Source: Corbicula japonica (taxonomy: Eukaryota; Mollusca; Bivalvia; Venerida; Cyrenidae). From it: a DNA stretch of 64,000 nucleotides. The notes under the pieces were generated by a model. The model ran no database searches. It saw nothing but the letters and a program-made list of their open reading frames with translations, and was not told the DNA's origin. Positions 53,501 through 62,949 of the stretch are shown here, one piece after another (positions within the stretch are counted from its first letter, which is position 1; every line of letters begins with the position of its first letter). Made by a program: the position numbers and the translations under genes. The stretch lies in NCBI GenBank assembly GCA_038501625.1, contig JAZAYU010000036.1, positions 5,680,366 to 5,744,365 of the forward strand, given 5' to 3'.

Positions 53501-54381
53501 ATCAAAATCTATGAGTTATGATTTTATGGAATTGAATTTTTACCAATACAGAATAAATCCACATGGATATAACTTTAACAATGCTGTAGAAATTGAGAAA
53601 ATAAACAAAATGGTTCCAAACCAAAAACTTATTTACATTCCTCTGGAATAATGGTGACTATATAATAGTTTGGTGCTTTGACTTTCAACATAATGATAAT
53701 GTTATTTTTCAGGTGAGCAGCAGATACCTTTCACAACTTAGAGATTCTCACAGAAGTCACCCGTTTGTAAAAGATTACATTCAAAAGGTGAGAAAAATAC
53801 TTATTGGGCAAGTTGCTAGGAATTCTTTTCTTGGTGTGAAGAACATTAATAAATATATAATACTTGAACTTATAGAATATGCCATAAAACTCCTAATAAA
53901 CCCCCACCCCCACTTCCAAGTTATTCTTTTATGAATCATATCTACTGTACTCGCCATGTACTGAAGACCTAATCCATATTTATTATCCTATTTATCTATT
54001 GGAATCCAATATTAGAATAATAAAAAACAACTGAATAAATTCAATAAACTCTTGGTCTATTTCAATTTTAACTGGCCCTTTTTATGTTTGGAAAATAACT
54101 AGATCTGCATTTTTCAATGGGGTTAAATGTATAATATAGTGATTGACTGATGACACTATATTTGCATACCATACATTCTATGATAACTTAATTTTCAAAA
54201 TAATAGATATAACTTATAACAGAATTCATTCAATCATGTAAAATACTTTTTTGTTTAGATCTGATAACATAATTATAAAACATTGCTACTAAATTCAAAC
54301 ATAAAATTATACAATGATCTTTTACAGGAGACTGAGTTTGACAGACTGTGTAAGAACTACAGTGCATCAGTGTCTGCTTAG
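38437..54381 (+). CDS. COPE: Coatomer subunit epsilon (COPE), complete, 10 coding exons
   Basis: Epsilon-COP is part of the COPI coat and stabilises alpha-COP; it acts in retrograde Golgi-to-ER and intra-Golgi transport. Exons are 38437-38535, 43452-43615, 47117-47219, 48265-48314, 49202-49255, 50693-50774, 51790-51945, 52464-52532, 53713-53787 and 54328-54381. They have AG/GT borders and agreeing phases and total 301 residues; the family is usually about 300-310. Recognisable segments include [83 protein letters not shown] and a C-terminal [15 protein letters not shown]. These are the TPR-like helical repeats of the family. The start is [11 protein letters not shown], with AAAT before the ATG. 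Intron 1 is almost 5 kb and filled by mobile DNA. Confidence 0.95.
39455..39661 (+). pseudogene. hAT-type zinc-finger (TTF/BED-like) fragment
   Basis: Reads [20 protein letters not shown] and [20 protein letters not shown] and ends NTVLSGH then a stop. The W-L-x-x-F-x-W-L ... C-x2-C ... H pattern is that of the N-terminal finger of hAT/ZNF862-type proteins. The rest of the protein is absent. Confidence 0.55.
40456..43165 (+). mobile_element. Tandem-array Helitron-like element (about 145 bp x 17)
   Basis: The head has CTCTCCCCCTCTGGGGGAGAC (hairpin) and TTGTCCGTCTGTCCGTC. About 17 units of 145 bp follow, each with AATAACTCGAGTACCCTTTG and AGGTCAAAGGTCAAGGTCAC. The end has GGTGGGGGAGACATGCG (inverted to the head), a hairpin GTTTTTCTCAAAAAC and CTAGT|T. 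It is non-autonomous. Partial copies lie at 9383-9890 and 50500-50560. Confidence 0.75.
43858..46612 (+). mobile_element. Third tandem-array element with internal microsatellite
   Basis: The start AGCTCGACTATTCGAA pairs with TTCGAATAGTCGAGCT near 46568-46584. The GTCGGTGTCGGCGTCGGCGT head matches the style of the 10388 element. About seven units of about 174 bp follow (GTTAAAGTTTGCGTGCAAGC, CTTTGAAACTT, AAATTATGGCCC), then a microsatellite (45405-46330). A hairpin AGTCGTTTCCGACT lies near the end. Confidence 0.65.
45405..46330 (+). repeat. Graded microsatellite block (TATAC, TCTAC, CACAC, CCA, CAA)
   Basis: Successive pure stretches: TATAC to about 45435, TCTAC to 45465, CACAC/CACAA to 45600, CCA and CAA to 46290, then CATAC/TATAC and CACAC again to 46330. 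Guanine is nearly absent on the plus strand. Long open frames here are products of composition only. Confidence 0.9.
46613..47116. other. COPE intron 2 remainder
   Basis: AT-rich; nothing recognised. Confidence 0.5.
47862..48097. mobile_element. Small palindromic element (CTTCCCGAAAGTTG ends), copy 1
   Basis: Left AGACTTCCCGAAAGTTG and right CAACTTTCGGGAAGTCT are inverted. The interior holds repeated GTCAGACA/TCTGACCG blocks. It lies in COPE intron 3. Confidence 0.75.
48166..48215 (+). repeat. 20-bp tandem repeat (three copies)
   Basis: ACAAAGTCATGTGATAC is repeated in COPE intron 3, about 50 bases before the acceptor of exon 4. Confidence 0.85.
48438..48660. mobile_element. Small palindromic element, copy 2 (diverged)
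   Basis: The same block order as 47862-48097 with more substitutions (right end CAACTTTCCAGATGTCT). It lies in COPE intron 4, on the other side of the 50-nt exon 4. Confidence 0.7.
49256..49403 (+). repeat. COPE: Tandem repeat of splice donor, 37 bp x 4 (COPE exon 5)
   Basis: The intron-5 donor GTGAGTATATAGCAG starts units at 49256, 49293, 49330 and 49367. A degenerate start (CTGTAAGC) follows at about 49402. Units 2-4 are preceded by GGCCA, while the real exon ends GCTAA, so here the repeat covers the donor and intron start, not exon coding. Confidence 0.92.
49785..49940. mobile_element. Near-palindromic hairpin element in COPE intron 5
   Basis: Arms of about 70 bases: AGTATCTTGCATGAG ... 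GATAGAAAAATCTGTCACC ... GTGAACTGTTTTGGCGGGAAC on the left, with complements on the right. The centre is CTCGGCAGAGCCTC. Just upstream (49590-49690) are CRE-like TGACGTCA-type motifs in a GC-richer stretch. Confidence 0.8.
50775..51789. other. COPE intron 6, poly-T/poly-G tract at 51355-51393
   Basis: Apart from the T-run followed by about 18 G, I see AT-rich sequence with several TTAAGACCA-type blocks and no gene. Confidence 0.5.
52060..52145. repeat. Dispersed repeat family B fragment (TGATCAGGATCTGCACTGTT)
   Basis: Short blocks of the type GATC(A/T)GGATCTACACTGTT and CCAGATAAGC recur at 47805-47850, 49990-50060, 52620-52790, 54455-54540 and 54717-54770. Together they look like pieces of one old interspersed repeat. 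Confidence 0.55.
53237..53350. mobile_element. Palindromic MITE family C, copy 1
   Basis: Arms AGGTTATAAA(A/G)CTGAG and GAAACCAGTCTCAAATCTCA with their inverse. Loop CATCTGATTGGCTGAAATGC. It is 114 bp in COPE intron 8. Confidence 0.88.
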
Positions 54382-54391
54382 TGTTATATTG

Positions 54392-55221
54392 CTGTAAGTA
54401 TTCTGTTCCACCATTAACTTCATAAACATTGGTTTTATTGCATATCAGACCATTGTAGATCCAGATCAGCTGGCAGGTCTGTACCATCTGATTTGGATAT
54501 AAACACTGGTTTCTTTTTGGTCAGATATAACCAAACAAATTAAAAAACAAAACTTATAGATCCAGAGTTGAAGGTTATAAAGCTGAGTTTGGAAACCAGT
54601 CTCAAATCTCAAGCATCTGATTGGCTGAAATGGCGACCAGTCGCCATTTCAGCCAATCAGATGCTTGAGATTTGAGACTGGTTTCCATGCTCAGCTTTAT
54701 AACCTTGGGACCTGATGTGCCAGCTGATCGGGATCTACACTGTTTGCTGATAAAACTGGTATATATGGGGTAAAGAGTAAATGATAGATGTAGATTTGGA
54801 ATATTGGCAATATTTATTGTAATCATGATAAAAAGTAGCTGTTCATCTTTAAAATCTATATTAAAAGCAATCCTGGTTTTAAATCAGATGAGTTTTAACC
54901 TCAGTTTTCTTTTAAAAGTAAGTTTCATTCGATAATCATTATGTTAAATAATATTATCGTGGAGGCATTTAACTACAGGACACCTAAATATTGTAAGCAA
55001 AGAAATAAAATGCAATACATTTTAAATCTTATTTTTTATTTTCTGCACTGTTTATTTTTTTAGGTGTGTGATGGGACATGTTCAATTGAGGGATCAACTA
55101 GATGTGGAAAATATTAATCATTTTATTCATAGACACTTTTGCAACAGCTTTCTTAAGATGTTCAACAAAAAATGACCTTGAAGTTGCAGCTAACTATGTT
55201 GCATAGATGCGCACAAATAAA
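54392..55221 (+). other. COPE: COPE 3' UTR, possibly spliced
   Basis: After the stop, a GTAAGT donor-like site (about 54393) and a pyrimidine-rich acceptor TTTTTTTTAG at about 55063 could remove 54393-55063. AATAAA at 55216-55221 is the first strong poly(A) signal after that. Splicing is inferred. Confidence 0.4.
54571..54706. mobile_element. Palindromic MITE family C, copy 2
   Basis: 136 bp, almost perfect inverted repeat of the same arms plus GCATCTGATTGGCTGAAATGGCGAC and its complement, centred at about 54638. A degraded relative lies at 3836-3905 in the SRCR gene. Confidence 0.9.
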
Positions 55222-55229
55222 TATTTTTA

Positions 55230-56095
55230 ATTTGAAAGTGGAATTCCGGAATGTCATTTGCATATTGATGAACTTAAAGTTAATTCCAGTTTAATCAGAT
55301 TCTAGATATTAAGACACATATTAAGGGTTTAACAAGGGAACATTTTGTCAGTAGCATTTTTATTTTTGGATTTCACATCTGTTATAATTGTTGTATTACC
55401 AGGAGTTTAAAGAAAAAAGTCAATAATATCATAATTTCAGTGTTATGTTTAAAATACCAGATGTATATAAGAATAATAAGATTAAGGTTGATAAAAATAC
55501 AAGGGAATTAACTCATGATGAATGCTGTAAAGCCAAAATAATTTAAAGCTGTATTTGTTTAATATAAGAAATTTAATATTAATGTCATTTTATTTATTGT
55601 ATATTATTTGCGAAGAAAGAATAAAATGGTTAAACAATTAGTTTTGGATGTTTTATCATAAATATTTAATGAGATGTAGTGTTCTACAGTATCAGTATTT
55701 ATTTATTTAGTTTTTCTCTACCCCCTCATCCAACAGTGCTTCCCGTCTTTGTTGAGAAAAGAAAAGCCACCGGAGAGGACAAATAGGTAAATCTAGCAGT
55801 CTGTGTTAGGTAGTTAACTTGTGGAAATGTAAATTAATGCCTAAACCACATTACCAAATAACTCCGACGCATGTTCAACAATAATGCTTACGTGCGACTA
55901 CCTTGGTATTGCATATCGCGTAGACGAATTCTTGTGCAAAATATTTCCTGGCGGTATTGAACTGGTAAAAATGTTGGATTCTTGCACAACCTCTTATAAC
56001 ATGGTGCAATTAAGCTAGGGTTTATATACGGTCATTTCCCCAAGCACTATATTTAAATCCGCGCGAATGATACTGATTCCAAATTTTTAGATTGG
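55230..56095. other. Intergenic region between COPE and the HSPA12 gene
   Basis: AT-rich. I see no gene; COPE must end before or near 55240. Confidence 0.5.
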
Positions 56096-57350
56096 GGTAT
56101 GTCGGCGGGCGGGCGCCCGTAAACAATTCCTTGTGTGCGCAACTCCTGCATTTCTCAACGGATGTGGCCAATTGACTCCAAACTTGGTGTATGTATAGCT
56201 TATTAATTATAGGGATGGCATCGAGTACTCGATCGAACGTCCGAGTATCGAGTACTAAATCTACTACTCGAGTAATCGGAAAAAAATAAAAATTTTGATA
56301 TAAAAAAGAAATCCGTTTGTTTTGTTTATAATTCGTTTCGATGTACGGCACTGATTTTCTGTATGTAGCGCCAATTATCTTATTGTCAAACAATACATTT
56401 GTGCGAAATGGGCACCACAGGTGATTGGCAAACAATAGATCTGTATTACCGCTATAAAACATTGCTAATTGACATTATTGACAAGTGCCTGTTAGGACCC
56501 TTATTTGGCAGTTTGTTATTTCACAACAATGACACTTCAACATCAAAGCGTAAAATACGTCACCTGTGGCTATTAAGTGCATCGCGCATAGTGTCTAATT
56601 GCCACCGTGCCGTATATCGAAACGAATTTTAAACAAAACAAACGGATTTCTTTTTTATATCAAAAATTATATTTTTTTCCGATTACTCGAGTAGTAGATT
56701 TAGTATTCGATACTCGGACTTTCGATCGAGTACTCGAACCTACAATGCTGGTGAATATGTTGGTGGGCATAATATCTCGACCAAGTTCTATAATCAGCCA
56801 AATCCCCCCCAAGCACTCCTGAATTATGGCCCTTGAATTGTCCAAAATTACTGTTTCCGCTCTCTAAGTCAAAGTGTTTTCACCCGGTCTTTATCAAACT
56901 TGGTGAATATGTTGGTGGACATAATATCTCGACCAAGTTCTATAACCAGCCAAATCCCCCCAGGCATTCCTGAATTATGGCCCTTGAATTGTCCAAAATG
57001 ACTGTTTCTGCTCTCTCAGTCAAAGAGTTTTCATCCGGTCTTTATCAAACTTGGTGAATATGTTGGTGGGCATAATATCTCGACCAAGTTCTATAACCAG
57101 CTAAATCCCCCCATGCACTCCTGAATTATGGCCCTTGAATTGTCCAAAATAATGGTTTGCGCTTTTTAAGTCAAAGAGTTTTCATCCGGTCTTTATCAAA
57201 CTTGGTCAATATGTTGGTGGGCATAATATCTCGAACAAGTTCTATTACCTGCCAAATCCCCCCAGGCACTCCTGAATTATGGCCCTTGAATTGTCCAAAA
57301 ACTGAATTAGCCGTATCTGCTCTCCAAGTCGAATAATTTTCATCGGATCG
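56096..57350 (+). mobile_element. Fourth tandem-array element (about 152 bp units), interrupted by a MITE
   Basis: A GGCGGGCGGGCGCCCG head and CTCCAAACTTGGTG lead into units at about 56748, 56899, 57051 and 57203 containing GGTGAATATGTTGGTGGGCA and GAATTATGGCCCTTGAATTG. It has the same architecture as the other array elements. The 3' end is unclear. Confidence 0.65.
56213..56740. mobile_element. Long-armed inverted-repeat element (about 520 bp)
   Basis: The arms of about 135 bases include TCGAGTACTCGATCGAA, GAGTAGTAGATTTAGTA-type and ACAAACGGATTTCTTTTTTATA with their inverses. The interior between is unrelated and AT/GC-mixed. It has no transposase. Confidence 0.82.
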
Positions 57351-57704
57351 TTACTCAGTTGATCTTTAATTATTTTGTAGAAACATTATATTCTTTACAG
57401 TGAGATAATTATTGTTTCTGTATTTTAATCCTTTGTAACACCATTTTCTTTGATGAAGAATAACACTTGATTCTTTATTGAATGCGCTTCTCGTTTTGAT
57501 AGTATTATATCACATGTCATTCCATTTCTTTACCAATATTTTTGTAGGCTAGAAGCAATATATTTTGCTTGATGATGAATAAACGTGTTATTGTTGTTGT
57601 TGTTAATTATAATCTTTCGAATTTAAACATGAAAATATAACATAAACAGTATAAAACCCAGAACACGTTCTATCTGCCCAATATTTAATGAAATTGTGAA
57701 ATAT

Positions 57705-58030
57705 TCATATCAGGATTCGCCACACAAAGGAAACAGCCTCCCCACGCAGCGAAAGAGTAAAGAGGAAAAGACAGCATATGTTTATTAGAATATAAATTTC
57801 AAACAAGACAAACAATTAACGGAAATGAGAACCCTTGGGGTAACCGCACTGGAACGGTCAGTGGCAAAACAATTTGCGACTGGGGTTTAAAACAAGGTTC
57901 TAGTGTGCACCAACCTCACACTTGCCCCCAACCGGACCTTTTTAAAAAAAAACAAGTACAAGTTGTCTTTGTGAATACTAGTTTAAACATATCATTATTA
58001 CAAAACGTAAAGTTGCGAAAGCAAAAGTAA
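57705..58030 (-). mobile_element. Penelope-like 3'-tail fragment
   Basis: The reverse complement of 35600-35890: CCTCCCCACGCAGCGAAAGA, GGAACGGTCAGTGGCAAAAC and ACAAGTACAAGTTGTCTT are in order. It lies about 500 bases beyond the HSPA12 stop. Confidence 0.8.
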
Positions 58031-58523
58031 CCCTGTTTCATGTACAATCAAACAGATTTTTTCTACATCAAGCTATGCCCTCGAACCCAATATAGCTTTA
58101 TATAAAAATGAAATATGAAAAATCAAATCAAACTAACAGAAAACGTGCAATATCTAGCAGTGCCAGAGATAGTAACATATATCATTTTATTAAACCACAT
58201 GCTTTGCTGTCGATATAAATACGGTTACTAAATTGTATTATTATTTTAATATCAAATCGCTCACCTGTCTTCTTCAAGACGCACACGCATACATGTACAC
58301 ATGCACGTACGCAGAATGTCTAACTCAAATATGCACAAAAGAAAATACAAGAAAATTAAATAAACATTTGACTTCTTCCCTCGTTGCATTGTCTACGACG
58401 TTTACTTCTAGCCACCAATCTTGATCTTGGCACTAAACGATCTCGTCCTTCCTAAGGAGTTGTACGGAACAGGAACTGTCAATGTTTCTACATGTATCGT
58501 TAATCAACCGAGCTCAGTTACGT
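58031..58523. other. Region after the HSPA12 stop
   Basis: I searched it for the missing C-terminal part and saw no HSP70-like frame. AT-rich. Confidence 0.5.
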
Positions 58524-61500
58524 TTAGCATATTCTCTCGGCGACGGTTGTAGGATCGTGACCGTAGATGACAGCACCCTTTAGTACTACAAGTCCTGCTT
58601 CGTCTGGAATAATGGTCTTCAACTGGCGGAATTTATTCTGTATAGCTTCGTGGAGCATTGGTGAATCCGAAAACCCACCTACCATTAGAATTGCTGAGCA
58701 ATCCGCCACTGAAGGCTCTTTGAGTAGTTTTTCAACGTGACTCAAGATGTTTTTTATGGTCTTCGTAAAGCAGGATCTAAATACTTTTGCATCCATTCTT
58801 AACTTATCGCTTACAAACAACATTGTGTCCTTGTACGTTGTTTGCTTTATGTATTCATTAATGTTGCACTTGGATCTTTCCTCTACGATAACGACGAGGC
58901 TGCGGGGAATACGAATCGTCACTTTCGTACCCTTGCTTGGCGGCTTTTCTCTCTTTTTGATTTCAAACTGTCGGAAAAGATCGATATAGTCGTCCATGTG
59001 ATGATCTTTTAACTTCTTCGTACTAGTTATGCCTGAAATTTTCAAAGGCGAAAATGAAAATAACATTTTTTGTGCAATATAAAAATGATCCATCACAGGA
59101 AAGAGGGGAGATGTGGGGGCGGGGTCAAGGGTATTTGTAAATCTAATGATTATATTGATATAATCTTGGTTTCATATAACTTCTTTACTCTTGCCTTTTC
59201 ATGAATAATAAAAATGATTTATTAAAGTTACCTCCGAAGAAAAAGCAAATGATGCCGTGGCAGGCCGATCGATCCAAAAATTATTATAATAACGCTCACG
59301 AATTATTCAACTTAAGATCTAGAATTTTAGAACCCAGAAAATGCCATTTTACCGAAAACCACGATATTTTATGTCTTCGGATCTAACAAAGAATTACCTA
59401 TATACCGATTATGCAATAAAATTCTGCGACATACCAAACACCTTTCCTAAAAGTTGTTCAAATGCTTCATCTACTTTGGTGCCACCCCAGGCTCCGCCAG
59501 TCGCCTTGTGCAGTTCACGAAGTTTTCCATTCTGCATTATTTCATGTACAGTGATATCAACTGTTCCACCTAGAAAAGAAAGAAAAGGTGAACTATGTAT
59601 TTTATATGCTAGATTCGTAGAATAACTTGAAATAGATCGGTTTGATTGAGCTTGTTCATATCTAGTCATGGATATGCATATTACTCTCCACGCAACCTAG
59701 CACCAACTTGAGCCTAACGCTATGTCAAATAATTTACTGCGATAAAATATTAAATTTCATCAAGTCTATTTGATAAATTAACACAAAACCAATGTTCTAA
59801 CTAAACCGATTCTAAATTTTAATTTATTCGCATGTAATTGGAGCACACTCTTCATTATTAGAAACATAATAAATTGCTTTTAAATCGGAACATGATGCAC
59901 ACATGTAATAAAACGTATTCTATAGCTATTCAACATTTTAAAACTTTATTTCTTTACATCACGACACTGGGCGCGAACCGTAGAGAGATTATCGTACGAC
60001 ATTCGTACGCCAAAGATCGTACGATACGCACGAATTTTCGTACGAACGTTAGTAAAACGCACCCATTATGTTTCAGGTTTCAAGAGTATATTCCAAATCC
60101 ACAGCTCCGAGAAATAAAAACAACTAGATGAGGAACCGTGCAAGCGCGGTCTTAGGGAATTAACTGTAAAGTGACAAAATTTTAATCTGCCTTTATAATG
60201 TTTGAGATACCGAATGTTCAAAAACAGGATTGACCATGTCTGTAAAATACAACTCACGTATTAACATCTAGATAATCTATTTAATATTTCGTGATTCACG
60301 GACCAACCGTCTTGCAACCTCTATAGTGCTTATATACAATGCATCAGTGCTTATTTAAAAAAGAAATGAAGTCAGCTTTAGTTTTACATATACGAGTGCT
60401 AAAGAACAGATTGACATTGCCCTGCTTCTCTTTTAATAGTATATACTAGTAAATGATAATTGTAGGTAGAACATTATTTGGTTAAATGTATTTGGAAAAG
60501 ATTATCAGCTATAAATGTATTGTTGTTGTTTTTTTAATTTGTGTTTTATTTACTTTATTTTTGTTAATAAAATGTACCTCCGGCGTCTAAAATCATATAT
60601 TTTGTTCCAGCTGGAAATGATCTCATGGATATCTGCTCCTTTCCTTTGTTCTTATCAACCGGAAGATGAAGACAGTAAATAGATGCAGCTTCCGGCTCCA
60701 AACATATTGCAAGCTTATCTTCAGCGATTCCTGCCTGTAATGTGCAAATCGTGATCACCGTAAAGTTCCTTTTAAGCTCAACCATAGTGTTTCATTTTCT
60801 ATAAAGGCACTTTATTCTAGGAGATGTTTATCATTAAATCTGGCAAAAATCAACTGGTATTCAGCATTTATTGTATTTTGCAAATCAATTGCAATTTTGA
60901 TCAGATTCAATATTAATAGACCGTGACTTATTAAAATTTATTTAGTTGTTTTTATAATAATATTTTATTCCAAAGGATGCGGGATCATTAATATGTATTA
61001 GCTTTTGAGCACTTGGAAAGTATCGTAGATCTGATTCCATACGGAATAATATGGGGAAAGAGGCGACGTTCATGAGGAGTGTAGCGTTTTAAAGGCATTT
61101 TACAGTAATGTAAAAGAAAATATGCATAATTGGTCATGATACAAGCATAATTGTATCTTCAATAATAAAGAATGTATGTTTGTTACGGTAAAAATCGTTT
61201 TTTTTTCTTCACCGAGTTTCCACCAACATTGAAATCTCCTCCCCTCACCTCACCTGAGAATGCAAATGTTCCATTACCTTGTCCAATAAGAACCGAATGC
61301 TTACTTATTAATAAAAGAACTCAATTTTTTTTTGAAATTTCCAATTAATCAGACAAAGCATGAATGTGTTTCCTCCATTACAAACACGTGTAAGCGGAGA
61401 TTTTAAGGTAGAAAAAATATGCTTTTATTGTTTAAAACATTCAATTTGATAATTTGTGTTATAATTGTCAATATGATATAAACTGACTTGAATTGTCTTA

Positions 61501-62905
61501 ATAATTAATTGGATTAAAACTTGACTAAAGCAAACAATAGTTTCCAACAAAAACCCATATATGTTGTAAGTGGTCCCGAAACGAACAAGCTCTCTATCTT
61601 TCTTCAAGCTGAATATGTAAGGACTCCTACTAAGGAGACAACGGTTTCTGTGTGTGTGGATTGTTCTCATATGTATATTTGACATTTTAATATTTTTTTA
61701 ACATTTTTATATTATTGAACATGTTGAATGGGATTTAATCTCTCAATATGCAATTTAAATTCCATGGATAGTACACTCGAATTCTTTTTTTCTAAATTTA
61801 TCAAGAAACTACCCTCACATCTTTAGCAACTTCTATCATAAACTGTTTTGCAGCATCATCCCAGATAGCGGGAACAGTCAACACCCAACGAATGTCATCA
61901 TCGGTGATTTCTCCCTCTCCTAATCTCTTTCCAGAAGTTTTAATCATGTCGTCTTTCAGATACTTCAAGGCTAGCATAAATACTGTATTAGCTGGTAACC
62001 TTTTGCCACTTGCATCTTCAATCATGATGCTTCGGTCGATACCCTGCAATAAAATATTAATCAGTTCTTGGCGGTTCTGTTTCATCGGATGTATTCATTT
62101 CATTTTTTTTACTAAGGATGCAATATTTCTTACAAAAGAAGTGGAGACCTCATTAGCGCGGTTAACAACTAACAATACACTTAGCACGAGGTTAACAAGT
62201 AACAATACATTTACCACGCGATAAACAAGTAACCGTACACTTACCACGCGGCTAACAAGTAACAATACACTTACTACGCGGTTAACAAGTAACAATATAG
62301 TACTTACCACACGGTTAAAGAGCATCATTTTGAAGCGCTTGAAGAAATACCATTGTTTATGGGATTCTGACTGCTGCGCAAGCTCTGCATATTTACTCTC
62401 TGCTTCATATCCAAAGGAATCGATCGTTTCACCGTCAGGATTGATGAGTATACACGTAGGAGCTAGCGTGGTTCAAAACAGGTACGTTACTCAGTAAGTA
62501 AACATTGATTCACAAATTTTAATACAAATACATATGCAGAACTGTTTATGCATTAAAGTTAATGTTAAGTTTGTTAATGCAACAGATATGGATCGGTCAT
62601 GGGAATTGTTAGATTCTCTAGCGCTTTTTAACGTTACTGTTTTGTCAAAATAAACACTTTTTAATTCATTTGCTATTAAACAGCATTATTTTATGTCATT
62701 TTGCATATATATTATGGACGATATAATGTTTTCTAGTTCCATTACCTTTGTGGGACAAAAAGTTCCCGCTGTTCCAATTTTGAGCTGATATTTTGATCGG
62801 GTCGGATTTATATTCATGTTTAAAAGAAAACGCCCAACCAGAGTACGTTGTTCCAAAGTCAATGGCCGCAACAAGTAATGCACTCGTCGATTTTGAGTTT
62901 GTTTC
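58524..62905 (-). CDS. HSPA12-type (atypical HSP70) gene, 5' incomplete, early C-terminal stop
   Basis: HSPA12 proteins carry an HSP70-like ATPase fold and are greatly expanded in bivalves, where they are linked to stress and immune response (established knowledge). Exons, in reading order: 62905-62746, 62462-62308, 62043-61819, 60734-60578, 59569-59435 and 59032-58524. Phases agree and give 446 residues. Motifs are [16 protein letters not shown] (phosphate 1), [59 protein letters not shown] (phosphate 2, over an exon junction), [13 protein letters not shown] and [13 protein letters not shown] (adenosine). It ends [19 protein letters not shown] then a stop, whereas family members continue about 150 residues. 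The first exon begins in phase 0 after an acceptor, so the start codon lies beyond 62905. Confidence 0.88.
59625..59725 (-). repeat. Dispersed short repeat family A, copy 5
   Basis: Contains TCGGTTTGATTGAGCTTG and GATATGCATATTACT, inverted, in an HSPA12 intron. Confidence 0.55.
60735..61818. other. HSPA12 intron, no recognised content
   Basis: AT-rich. No coding similarity or clear repeat is recognised. Confidence 0.5.
62146..62328 (-). repeat. Tandem repeat of splice donor, 30 bp x 5 (HSPA12 exon)
   Basis: On the minus strand the exon end AACCGTGTG|GTAAGT is followed by copies every 30 bases (one 33) with GCGTG|GTAAGT, CGTA|GTAAGT, CGTG|GTAAAT and CGTG|CTAAGT. The frame stays open through all copies. 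Each extra copy used would add about 10 valine/leucine-rich residues. Confidence 0.92.
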
Positions 62906-62949
62906 CTAGTTTAATGGCAAAACACAAAAACCTGTTAATGTACGAGGAG

